Source: Prevotellaceae bacterium (lineage in GTDB: Bacteria; Bacteroidota; Bacteroidia; Bacteroidales; UBA932). Taken from it: 12,435 bases of DNA. Where the stretch lies: the NCBI GenBank assembly GCA_031257655.1, contig JAIROF010000059.1, forward strand, positions 1 to 12,435, given 5' to 3'. The notes beneath the pieces were generated by a model. It was given only the letters and a program-made list of their open reading frames with translations. It ran no database searches and was not told the origin of the DNA. Made by a program: the position numbers and the translations under genes. This document shows, in pieces, positions 1 to 6,663 of the stretch (position 1 is its first letter; each line of letters opens with the position of its first letter).

Positions 1-60
1 AACAACCTCAGTAGCAGAGAGATATAATAGAAATAACAACCTCATTAACCTCATTAATGT
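1..60. repeat. Dispersed AACCTCATTA-type intergenic repeat, copy 1 (window edge)
   Basis: The first 19 bases (AACAACCTCAGTAGCAGAG) recur exactly at 6358-6376. In both places they are followed, after about 15 unrelated bases, by a TAAnAACCTCATTA stretch that leads into ATTAATG (here about 34-58, there about 6391-6418). Two overlapping copies of AACCTCATTA lie at 38-47 and 47-56. The element is cut by the window edge, so its full length is unknown. It corresponds to part of the left half of the palindromic region at 6327-6524. The two copies flank the lactonase-porW-porX block. No coding potential is seen. The nature of the repeat (MITE fragment, protein-binding array or other) is not known. 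Confidence 0.7.
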
Positions 61-297
61 AAATGATTTATAATCAGCACAATACTTGCCGCATCATACA
101 ATTTATGACATCACCCCAATTCCGTTACCTGCATTACCTACTCAGGCTACGAAAAAGAGCCTAAAAAGGCCAATTCTTTTTTGTGTGAGCATCGTAAGCT
201 GCGTGATATGGCAAGTATTCTTGCAGACTACAAGCCATTTACGCTCAAAGCGGAGCGGCTGTAAAGGAAATTGCTGCAAAAAGGCGGCAATTTCTGA
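61..297. other. AT-rich intergenic region with imperfect inverted repeat
   Basis: No convincing gene is seen in the first 372 bases; the short open frames here start at weak codons and have no recognisable composition. An inverted repeat joins 81-96 (AATACTTGCCGCATCA) to 204-219 (TGATATGGCAAGTATT), 14 of 16 positions pairing. Weaker similarity continues inward, the mismatches being mainly transitions, as expected of a decaying palindrome or a structured RNA with wobble pairs. The centre holds a short GCCT-AAAA-AGGC hairpin ahead of a T-rich run (about 160-183), a weak terminator candidate for a gene to the left. Confidence 0.4.
267..294. other. Stem-loop upstream of the lactonase promoter
   Basis: GAAATTGCTGC (267-277) pairs with GCGGCAATTTC (284-294) over 11 positions with one T-G wobble, leaving the six-base loop AAAAAG. 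No T-tract follows on the plus strand, so it is not a classical intrinsic terminator. It ends just before the promoter at 314-341 and could be an operator, the 3' end of an upstream transcript, or chance. Confidence 0.45.
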
Positions 298-313
298 TTT
301 GTGCAGTAAATAA

Positions 314-341
314 TTGCTATATTTGCGCCACAGTATCTTTG
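314..341 (+). promoter_or_regulatory. Bacteroidota-type promoter of the lactonase gene
   Basis: TTG at 314-316 and TATCTTTG at 334-341 are separated by 17 bases. This matches the Bacteroidota housekeeping sigma consensus of a TTG -33 box, a spacer of about 17-23 bases and a TAnnTTTG -7 box. A second, overlapping -7 candidate, TATATTTG, lies at 318-325 with a TTTG at 298-301 (16-base spacer). Either would start transcription shortly upstream of the ATG at 373. Which one is used cannot be decided from sequence. Confidence 0.6.
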
Positions 342-372
342 TTTTCATTAATAGTTACGCGCCATTTGTACC

Positions 373-1500
373 ATGTATAACATCTTACGCTGCCTGTTGG
401 GAGCGCTTTTGCTTGTATCAACATCATGTAGCAGGGAGGGAAGCGAGCAGTACCTCTTTGTCGGGACGTATGCGAAAGCATCGGACGCGGGCATCTATCT
501 CTACCGGTTTAATACGGAAGATGGCTCGGCAACGCTTGTGCAGGCGGTGTCGGGCATCGAAAACCCCTCTTACCTGGCGCTGGATAAGGGGGGGCAGCTC
601 CTGTATTCGGTCAGCGAAACCGAGGCGCCCGGAGGAAAAGTCTACGCCTGTTCGTTTGACCGGAAAACGGCGGAAATCCGGTTGGTGGACAAGAAGGAAA
701 CGGGCGGCGGCGGGCCGTGCTTTATCTGGGTGGATAGCCGGCGCAGGCTGGCGGTTACGGCCAACTACGCAGGCGGTAGCGTGAGCGCTTTTCCCTTGTC
801 GGCAACCGGAGAATTGGGCGCCCCGTTGGTCTTTTCCTACGGGGGAGGCACGCCCGGAGCTGCCCGCCAGGATGCGCCGCATTTGCACTGCATCTACGCA
901 TCTCCCGATGAAAAATATTTGTACGCCAACGATCTGGGGACAGACCGGATTTATAAGTATGACCTCCTTCCGGAGGCATCCGGCGGGCTAACTATCAGGG
1001 CCGGCCAGCCGCCCTTTTTCTCCCTTCCTGCCGGCGAAGGGCCTCGCCATACGGTGTTTCATCCGGAGGGAAAGTACGCCTATCTTATCGGCGAGCTGTC
1101 CGGCCGTGTAGCCGTGCTGAAGTATGACGACGGCGATTTGTTGCCCGTTGAGCATGTAGAGGCCGATACGCTGCACGCAGCGGGAAGCGCCGATATACAC
1201 GCTACGCCCGACGGACGTTTTCTCTACGCCTCCAACCGGCTGAAAGGCGACGGGCTGGCCATCTTCGCCATTGACCGCGCAAGCGGCCGGCTGGTAAAAA
1301 CCGGTTTTCAGCCAACCGGCATGCACCCGCGCAGCTTTGTCATCTCCCCCAACGGAAAATTCTTGCTCTGCGCCTGCCGCGACGCGAATGTCATCCAGGT
1401 GTTTGCTATTGATAAGCAAAGCGGACGGCTGAAAAATCTTCGGAAAGATATTAGCGTAAGCCGTCCGGTTTGCCTGAAATTCGATGAGCATCAACCGTAG
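373..1500 (+). CDS. Lactonase-family beta-propeller lipoprotein (6-phosphogluconolactonase-like)
   Basis: A 375-residue protein of the seven-bladed beta-propeller lactonase family (YbhE/Pgl type). The N-terminus has a short hydrophobic segment ending in VSTSC, so lipidation is expected at Cys19 and the mature protein is probably anchored in the periplasm or at the outer membrane. Repeating blade motifs are visible: YLFVGTYAK near residue 27, NPSYLALDKGGQLLYSVSE, DAPHLHCIYASPDEKYLY around 167-184, GEGPRHTVFHPEGKYAYLIGEL around 221-242, SADIHATPDGRFLYASNR, and HPRSFVISPNGKFLLCA near the C-terminus. Length and motif order fit a complete family member. Cytoplasmic relatives hydrolyse 6-phosphogluconolactone, but an exported lipoprotein is unlikely to serve the pentose phosphate pathway directly, so the substrate is open. 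The ATG at 373 is chosen because it gives the complete lipoprotein signal. The gene appears monocistronic: porW has its own promoter more than 100 bases downstream. Confidence 0.88.
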   Translation: MYNILRCLLGALLLVSTSCSREGSEQYLFVGTYAKASDAGIYLYRFNTEDGSATLVQAVSGIENPSYLALDKGGQLLYSVSETEAPGGKVYACSFDRKTAEIRLVDKKETGGGGPCFIWVDSRRRLAVTANYAGGSVSAFPLSATGELGAPLVFSYGGGTPGAARQDAPHLHCIYASPDEKYLYANDLGTDRIYKYDLLPEASGGLTIRAGQPPFFSLPAGEGPRHTVFHPEGKYAYLIGELSGRVAVLKYDDGDLLPVEHVEADTLHAAGSADIHATPDGRFLYASNRLKGDGLAIFAIDRASGRLVKTGFQPTGMHPRSFVISPNGKFLLCACRDANVIQVFAIDKQSGRLKNLRKDISVSRPVCLKFDEHQP

Positions 1501-1714
1501 CAGAAAACAACCTTGCGCTACCCCGCTCGTGCCTGTTTTTCAGGCGATCGCGCGCTCGCCCCGCCCGGCGCAAAATTCAAAAAAACGCCCCTTTGAAGAA
1601 ATTAACCAAACTCAGGGTAGTAGCTTGTCGTAGTTGTCGGAATACTGCGTACCTTTGAGCCTGTTAGGGCGACACACCTGCGCCGACGTTGGGGGATTTT
1701 GGATATACATCTTT
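1501..1714 (+). other. Lactonase-porW intergenic region and porW leader
   Basis: A small hairpin GCCTG-TTTTT-CAGGC (1531-1545) follows the lactonase stop but lacks a following T-tract, so it is a poor terminator candidate. The next 75 bases hold A-rich and GC-rich patches with no gene. The porW promoter lies at 1625-1657. Bases from about 1664 to 1714 would form the untranslated leader; no Shine-Dalgarno sequence is evident, which is normal in Bacteroidota. Confidence 0.5.
1625..1657 (+). promoter_or_regulatory. Bacteroidota-type promoter of porW-porX
   Basis: TACCTTTG at 1650-1657 is a perfect TAnnTTTG -7 box. A TTG at 1625-1627 lies 22 bases upstream, at the long end of the usual 17-23 base spacing. 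Transcription would begin around 1664, about 50 bases before the GTG at 1715. It would then exclude the upstream TTG at 1634 as a start codon. Confidence 0.6.
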
Positions 1715-4594
1715 GTGCTTGTAAGAAAAATCATATTTACGGTTCTGTTTTTCGGCGCTGCCGTTGGCGCGCCGTCTGCGTTTGCGCAGCGCAAGGTGCA
1801 GGAGCCTGCGCAGGCAACAGGCGCCGGCGTGAAGAGCGCGAACGACGCTGCTGCAAAGAGCGCTCAGCAGGCGGATAAGGATTTGCAAAAGCAAACGGAT
1901 AAGGTCAACAAGCGAATAGAGGCGGCGACCTCGAAAATCGACGAAAAGGTGGAGAAGGCGGAGGGGCGACTTAGCAGCGCAAGCGAAAAGCTGAAGTCTG
2001 CCACCATCAAAAAGAATACCCGCATAATGCGCGCCTACCACAACCTTACCGCCTACTACAACGTGTACTTCAACGCCAACGACAGCTACAAGGAGGGCGC
2101 AAAGAAGGCGGCCAAGGACTACCCCTTCGACTACATGCAGGTGCTGCCCATCTTCCCCTTTGAGGCCAAGGAAATACCCGCCATGGTTACCGCAGAAATG
2201 GCGCGCACGCTCGAAAAAGCCGATAAAACCATCCGCAAGCACTCCATCACGGTCAAGCCCGAAATCAAAAAAGGCCGGCGCATGACCAGAGAGGAGCAGG
2301 AGTTCTACAACCGCCGCGAATTTTGCCGCTCCATCGACGATGCCTACCTGATCATCGGCAAAGCCAACATCTTCCTGCACGAGTACGACCTCGCCCTGCT
2401 CGCGTTTGACCACGTGATAGTGGAGTACCCCTACGAGCCAACGACCTACGAGGCGCGGATATGGTCGGCGGTGGTGGTGGGCGCAAAGAGCGAGGTGGCG
2501 CGCGAGCGGGAGCTGCTGACAGCCCTGTGGGGCGATAAAAAATTCCCCCCTCGGTACGCCAAGCTGCTCAACGAGGCCAACGCCGACTTGCTCATCCGCG
2601 AAAAAAAATACGGCGAAGCCATTCCCAAGGTAGAGCAGGCGCTAAAAAACACCCGCCGCGGCGTCACGCGGCAGCGCTACCACTTCATCCTCGGGCAGCT
2701 CTACCAGCAAACGGGCAACCCCGCAAAGGCAATAGCGCACTACACCTCCGTCATCCGCCGAATGCCCTCGTACGACCTGGAGTTTCATGCGCGGCTCAAC
2801 AAGGCCTTCCTTTCCGTGGGGCGCCGGGGTGAGGGAATGCGCAAGATGCTCCTCAACATGGCGAAGGACGAAAAAAACAAAGACTACCTCGACATGGTCT
2901 ACTACGCGCTGGCCGAAATCGAAATGAACGCCAAGCGCACCGCGCAGGCCATAGCCTACTACAAGCTCTCCGCCGCCGCCAGCAAGAGCGACAGCCCGCA
3001 GCGCATGCGCTCGTGCCTCGTGCTGGCCAAGCACTTTGAGGCCCAGGGCAGCTACGAAGACGCGCAGGCCTACTACGACAGCACGGCCATGGTCATGCCC
3101 AAAGCCCACCCCGAATACGATATGGTGAGCAGCAAGGCGCAAAACCTCGGCAAGCTCGCGGCAAACCTGCGCATCATCAAGGCAGAGGACAGCCTGCAGC
3201 ACATAGCCCGCATGAGCGAAAAAGACCGCGAAAAGTACGTGGCCGCACAAATAGCGCAGGCAAAGCTTGCCCGCGAAAGCCGCCTGCGCGACGAAGAAGC
3301 AAGCGCTGCCCGCGCGGAGGCGCTGGCCGCTGCGCCGGCAGCGCTCGCCCAGCCGGCAAGCGGAAAGTGGTACTTCTACAACCCCCAGCTGGTGAGCGCG
3401 GGCGCCGCCGAATTTAGAAAAAAGTGGGGCGCGCGAAAGCTGCAGGACAGCTGGCGGCGCGACAACAAAGGATTCTCCGCCGACTTTACCATGCCCCCCG
3501 GCGGCGAAGATGCGGAAGGCGAGCCGCAGCAGCCGGCGCTGCCCGAAGACCAGACCGAAGCCTACTACCTCGCCGGCGTGCCCTTTACCGACTCGCTGAT
3601 GGAGGCCTCCAACAAGCGCGTGGTAGAGGCCATGTTTGACGCCGGAATGGTCTACAAGGACTACATCCACGACAGCCCCAACGCCATAAAAATGCTGGAG
3701 GCGCTGCTCAAGCGCTACCCGGACAACCGCTACCGGCTCGAAGCCATCTTCTACCTCTACGTGCTCAACAGCGAAGCGGACGACGCCAAGCGCGCCGACC
3801 ACTACAAAAACCTCCTCTTTGCGGAGTACCCCGACGAGCTGCTCACCATGTACGTGAAAGACCCGGCGTACGTTTCGGACAAGGAGGCGCACGAAAAGGC
3901 GGCCAACCGGCTCTACGCCGACGCCTACGACCGCTACCGGGCGGAACAGTACGCCGAGGCGGCGCGCCTGGCCCAGCAGGGGCTGGCGCAGTACGCAGAG
4001 CTGGGCGTGGCGGCCAGCTTTAGCCTCCTCAGCGTAATGGCCACCGGCGCCAACGGCGACATTGGCCGCTACATGGCCGGGCTGGGCGAGGTGGCCAAAG
4101 CCTACCCCAACACCGACGCCGCCGCCGCTGCGCAGGAAATGCTGGCCATTGTGCAGCAGCGAGAGCTTGCCCTTATCAGCGAGCGCGAGGCGCCGCCGGC
4201 AGAAAAGCCGGCCACGCCAAGCGTGCCCTACAGCGACGAAGATGGCCAAAGCTACCTGGCGCTCGTGGTAGGCAAAGAAGTAAACATAAACCAGCTAAAA
4301 TTTAACTTTATATCGTTCAACGCGGACATTGACGCCGACGAGCTGACGGTTGACAACAGGATGCTTGGCGAAAACTTGATGCTCCTCGTCGCAGGAAAAT
4401 TCAAGACCATTGCCGAAGCACTAACATACTACAAAAAAGTAAGAGCGTATCCGGCCATATTCAGAGACCTGAGCATGGAAACCTACTCCATGTTTGCCAT
4501 TACGGAAAAAAACCTCGCGCTCTTTGAGCAGAGCCGAATCATTAGCGCCTACGATACGTTCTTTCAGCTCAACGTTTTAAAAAATGCTGAGTAA
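1715..4594 (+). CDS. porW: PorW/SprE-type TPR protein of the type IX secretion system
   Basis: A 959-residue periplasmic TPR protein resembling PorW of Porphyromonas and SprE of Flavobacterium, accessory proteins needed for type IX secretion. Order seen from the GTG start: signal peptide 1-24 with an AFA|Q cleavage site; a Lys/Ala/Glu-rich probable coiled coil at 45-100; the family motif HNLTAYYNVYFNANDSYKEG at about 109-128; a long run of TPR-like helical pairs (for example RYHFILGQLYQQTGNPAKAIAHY); a Glu/Ala/Arg-rich linker in the middle; further TPR-like repeats (YPDNRYRLEAIFYLYVLN); and a C-terminal domain beginning at YLALVVGKEVNINQLKFNFISFN. The frame is open back to a TTG at 1634, but that codon lies upstream of the -7 box and its extra 27 residues spoil the signal peptide, so GTG 1715 is preferred. 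Known family members are lipoproteins; no lipobox Cys is present here. porX follows after five bases, indicating co-transcription. Confidence 0.85.
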   Translation: MLVRKIIFTVLFFGAAVGAPSAFAQRKVQEPAQATGAGVKSANDAAAKSAQQADKDLQKQTDKVNKRIEAATSKIDEKVEKAEGRLSSASEKLKSATIKKNTRIMRAYHNLTAYYNVYFNANDSYKEGAKKAAKDYPFDYMQVLPIFPFEAKEIPAMVTAEMARTLEKADKTIRKHSITVKPEIKKGRRMTREEQEFYNRREFCRSIDDAYLIIGKANIFLHEYDLALLAFDHVIVEYPYEPTTYEARIWSAVVVGAKSEVARERELLTALWGDKKFPPRYAKLLNEANADLLIREKKYGEAIPKVEQALKNTRRGVTRQRYHFILGQLYQQTGNPAKAIAHYTSVIRRMPSYDLEFHARLNKAFLSVGRRGEGMRKMLLNMAKDEKNKDYLDMVYYALAEIEMNAKRTAQAIAYYKLSAAASKSDSPQRMRSCLVLAKHFEAQGSYEDAQAYYDSTAMVMPKAHPEYDMVSSKAQNLGKLAANLRIIKAEDSLQHIARMSEKDREKYVAAQIAQAKLARESRLRDEEASAARAEALAAAPAALAQPASGKWYFYNPQLVSAGAAEFRKKWGARKLQDSWRRDNKGFSADFTMPPGGEDAEGEPQQPALPEDQTEAYYLAGVPFTDSLMEASNKRVVEAMFDAGMVYKDYIHDSPNAIKMLEALLKRYPDNRYRLEAIFYLYVLNSEADDAKRADHYKNLLFAEYPDELLTMYVKDPAYVSDKEAHEKAANRLYADAYDRYRAEQYAEAARLAQQGLAQYAELGVAASFSLLSVMATGANGDIGRYMAGLGEVAKAYPNTDAAAAAQEMLAIVQQRELALISEREAPPAEKPATPSVPYSDEDGQSYLALVVGKEVNINQLKFNFISFNADIDADELTVDNRMLGENLMLLVAGKFKTIAEALTYYKKVRAYPAIFRDLSMETYSMFAITEKNLALFEQSRIISAYDTFFQLNVLKNAE

Positions 4595-4599
4595 ACAAA

Positions 4600-6159
4600 A
4601 TGATGAACATACATATTCTTTGGATCGACGACGAGGTCGATATGCTTAGACCTCACATTATATTTTTAGAAAACAAGGGTTACACGCTTCACACGGCCAC
4701 CAACGGACAGGATGCCCTGGAGCTCATTCAGGCCACCCCATTCGACCTTATATTCCTCGACGAAAACATGCCCGGCATTAACGGCATAGAAACGCTCAAG
4801 CTGATTAAGGAAATCCGCCCCATGCTGCCCGTGGTGATGATCACCAAGAGCGAGGAGGAGGACATCATGCACAAGGCCATTGGCTCCCAAATAGCCGACT
4901 ACCTCATCAAGCCCGTCAACCCCAATCAGGTGCTTATCTCCATCAAAAAGGTAATCCACCACAGGCAAATTATTTCCGACCAGTCCACCGCCGACTACCG
5001 CCTGGAGTTTGGGAAGATAGCGCAGCAGCTGAGCGAAGCCAAATCCATAGACGACTGGACGGCCATCTACCGCAAGCTGGTGGGCTGGGACATCAACCTG
5101 CGGCAGGCCGGCGACGAAAACGTGCGCGAAATCCTGACCTGCCAGCTCAACGAGGTGAACAACGAATTTTGCAAGTTCATCAGCCAGCGCTACCTCAGCT
5201 GGTTTAGCCGCGCCGAAGCCGCCGAAGCCCGCCCCCTCATGTCGCACCAGCTCCTGCGCGCCAAGGTATTTCCCCATATAGCCGGCAGCGAAAAGGTGGC
5301 CTTCCTGCTCATCGATAACCTCCGCTACGACCACTGGCGAATGATTGCGCCCATCGTGCAGGAGTTCTTCAAGATTGAGGAGGACGAAATGTACTGTAGC
5401 ATCCTGCCTACCGCCACCCAGTACGCGCGCAACGCCATCTTTGCAGGGCTTATGCCCTCCGAAATAGAAAAGCTGTCGCCCGAATGCTGGCTCAACGACG
5501 AGGAGGAAGGCGGAAAAAACCAGCACGAAGAGGAGTTCCTGCGAAAGCAAATGCAGCGCTCCGGCATCAGCGTGCCGCTCTACTTTCGCAAAATGGTGGG
5601 GATGGACGGCGGACGGCAAATGCTGAGCGAGCTGAGCAAGCTCAACGAATGCCGCTTTGCGGCGCTGGTCTACAACTTTGTGGACATGCTCTCGCACGCG
5701 CGAACGAGCACCGAAATCGTGCGCGAGCTGGCCGAAGATGAGGCCGCCTACCGCTCCCTCATGCGCTCGTGGTTTGAGCACTCCGACCTGCTGGAGCTGA
5801 TGAAGGAGCTGGCGGCGCGAAAGTTTAAGGTAATCCTCTCCAGCGACCACGGTACGGTGCGCGTATGCAACCCCGTAAAGATAATCGGCGACCGGAATAC
5901 CTCCACCAACCTGAGGTACAAAACGGGAAAAGCGCTCACCTACGACGCCAAAAATGTTTTTGAGGTCAAAAAGCCCGAGCAGGCCTACCTGCCCCGCACA
6001 AACCTGTCGAGCAGCTACGTCTTTGCCCGAAACCGCGACTTCTTTGTCTACCCCAACAGCTACGGATACCACGTGAAGTACTACCGTGACACCTTTCAGC
6101 ACGGCGGAATCTCTATGGAGGAAATGCTGGTGCCCGTCGTAACGCTTACGCCAATTTAA
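4600..6159 (+). CDS. porX: PorX, response regulator with PglZ phosphodiesterase-like domain
   Basis: A 519-residue complete PorX. Residues 1-120 form a CheY-like receiver with the acidic pocket D10/D11, phospho-acceptor D54 (IFLDENMPG), T82 and K104 (YLIKP). A helical linker (about 125-225) leads to a PglZ-type alkaline-phosphatase-superfamily domain. Its probable metal ligands and nucleophile are all visible: D239 (LLIDNLRYD), Thr in LPTATQYAR (271-273), D362 and H366 (VDMLSH), D416/H417 (SSDHGT) and H501 (FQHGG). In Porphyromonas, PorX with the sensor PorY controls type IX secretion genes through a sigma factor, and the effector domain is reported to hydrolyse cyclic and linear oligonucleotides. 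There is no DNA-binding domain. Start: two ATG codons in tandem (4600, 4603); either is possible. The gap of five bases to porW suggests translational coupling. No PorY-like kinase or sigma factor lies in the window. Confidence 0.93.
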   Translation: MMNIHILWIDDEVDMLRPHIIFLENKGYTLHTATNGQDALELIQATPFDLIFLDENMPGINGIETLKLIKEIRPMLPVVMITKSEEEDIMHKAIGSQIADYLIKPVNPNQVLISIKKVIHHRQIISDQSTADYRLEFGKIAQQLSEAKSIDDWTAIYRKLVGWDINLRQAGDENVREILTCQLNEVNNEFCKFISQRYLSWFSRAEAAEARPLMSHQLLRAKVFPHIAGSEKVAFLLIDNLRYDHWRMIAPIVQEFFKIEEDEMYCSILPTATQYARNAIFAGLMPSEIEKLSPECWLNDEEEGGKNQHEEEFLRKQMQRSGISVPLYFRKMVGMDGGRQMLSELSKLNECRFAALVYNFVDMLSHARTSTEIVRELAEDEAAYRSLMRSWFEHSDLLELMKELAARKFKVILSSDHGTVRVCNPVKIIGDRNTSTNLRYKTGKALTYDAKNVFEVKKPEQAYLPRTNLSSSYVFARNRDFFVYPNSYGYHVKYYRDTFQHGGISMEEMLVPVVTLTPI

Positions 6160-6163
6160 TCGG

Positions 6164-6189
6164 GAATTAGGAATTACGAATTAGGAATT
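6164..6189. repeat. Short direct repeat after porX
   Basis: GAATTAGGAATT occurs at 6164-6175 and again at 6178-6189 with two bases between. The unit itself contains GAATT twice. It begins four bases after the porX stop. Function unknown; simple slippage could have produced it. Confidence 0.7.
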
Positions 6190-6235
6190 GGCGCAGGCGT
6201 GGATGGGCGGGGGTTGCCCGCCCATCCATAGCGCC
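6190..6235. other. Strong GC hairpin downstream of porX (no U-tract)
   Basis: GGATGGGCGGG (6201-6211) and CCCGCCCATCC (6217-6227) form a perfect 11-base-pair stem with a five-base loop. GGCGC (6190-6194) and GCGCC (6231-6235) extend it outward across a short internal loop. It stands where a porX terminator is expected, but an A-run rather than a T-run follows on the plus strand, and no T-run follows on the minus strand. It may stabilise the 3' end of the porW-porX transcript, or be part of a repeat family. Confidence 0.7.
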
Positions 6236-6326
6236 TCAAAAAAAGGGTGATGTCCATTTTTGATTGATATAATTCGCAAACAAGTGAAAATCAGCATTGT
6301 GCATAAATTGTGTGTGGGGGGCGAAA

Positions 6327-6524
6327 AACCTTATTCTCAACCTCATTTCCCTAACAAAACAACCTCAGTAGCAGAGCAAACAACAACATGTAATAACCTC
6401 ATTACCTTATTATTAATGAAAATTGGAGGCGAGCAAACGGAAAATGAGGTAGTAAGGTAATGAGGTTGGGTTGCGGTTAGTTAACTCATTGCTAATGAGG
6501 TTGTTTTGTTGGATAAATAAGGTT
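6327..6524. repeat. Nested imperfect palindrome built from AACCTCATTA motifs
   Basis: Three arm pairs are nested. Outer: AACCTTATT (6327-6335) with AATAAGGTT (6516-6524). Middle: AACAAAACAACCTC (6353-6366) with GAGGTTGTTTTGTT (6497-6510), 14 of 14. Inner: AACCTCATTACCTTA (6395-6409) with TAAGGTAATGAGGTT (6453-6467), 15 of 15. Between middle and inner arms the two sides are still recognisably related. The motif AACCTCATTA appears at 6395, and in reverse orientation at 6458-6467 and 6493-6502. Part of the left half is repeated at 1-60. It could be a MITE-like element or a highly structured RNA; no transposase, insertion duplication or promoter is seen. Confidence 0.75.
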
Positions 6525-6526
6525 AG

Positions 6527-6622
6527 AACCGAGCGTAGCGAGCTCACGAACACCAAAAATAAATACGAGTGAGTAACCGAGCGTAGCGAGCTCACGAACA
6601 CCAAAAATAAATACGAGTGAGT
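6527..6622. repeat. Tandem 48-base repeat, two perfect copies
   Basis: Bases 6527-6574 and 6575-6622 are identical 48-base units that start AACCGAGCGTAGCGAGCTCA and end ATACGAGTGAGT. Within each unit CTCAC and GTGAG can pair across the A-rich middle, and GAGC/GCTC forms a small hairpin. The array directly abuts the palindrome on its left and is followed by AAATGAGGTT, a variant of the same motif. Because the unit length is a multiple of three, it produces repeating peptides in open frames, which are spurious. Confidence 0.95.
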
Positions 6623-6663
6623 AAATGAGGTTTTTTGGGCGCAAGCAAAATCTGCGAAAATTT

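Noticed and set aside
86..313. Small open frame before the lactonase gene
   Set aside because: It starts at TTG, overlaps the inverted repeat, stem-loop and -33 elements, and has no recognisable composition or ribosome-binding context.
1531..1545. Terminator after the lactonase gene
   Set aside because: The stem is only five base pairs and no T-tract follows it; it is too weak to call.
1634..1714. TTG-started 27-residue N-terminal extension of porW
   Set aside because: The TTG lies upstream of the TAnnTTTG box at 1650-1657 and the extension does not resemble a signal peptide, whereas GTG 1715 opens a clean one.
2642..4249. 535-codon open frame on the minus strand across porW
   Set aside because: Antisense shadow of the TPR protein with low-complexity Val/Gly/Arg/His composition. 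The sense strand shows the recognisable PorW/SprE motifs.
4666..6102. 478-codon open frame on the minus strand across porX
   Set aside because: Antisense to a complete PorX with all expected catalytic residues; no signal of its own.
6260..6604. Short open frames over the repeat region on both strands
   Set aside because: They are translated repeats; the minus-strand one shows the same peptide twice only because the 48-base unit is a multiple of three.
6527..6622. Possible CRISPR array
   Set aside because: The two 48-base copies are directly joined without spacers and no cas gene is present, so this is a simple tandem duplication.
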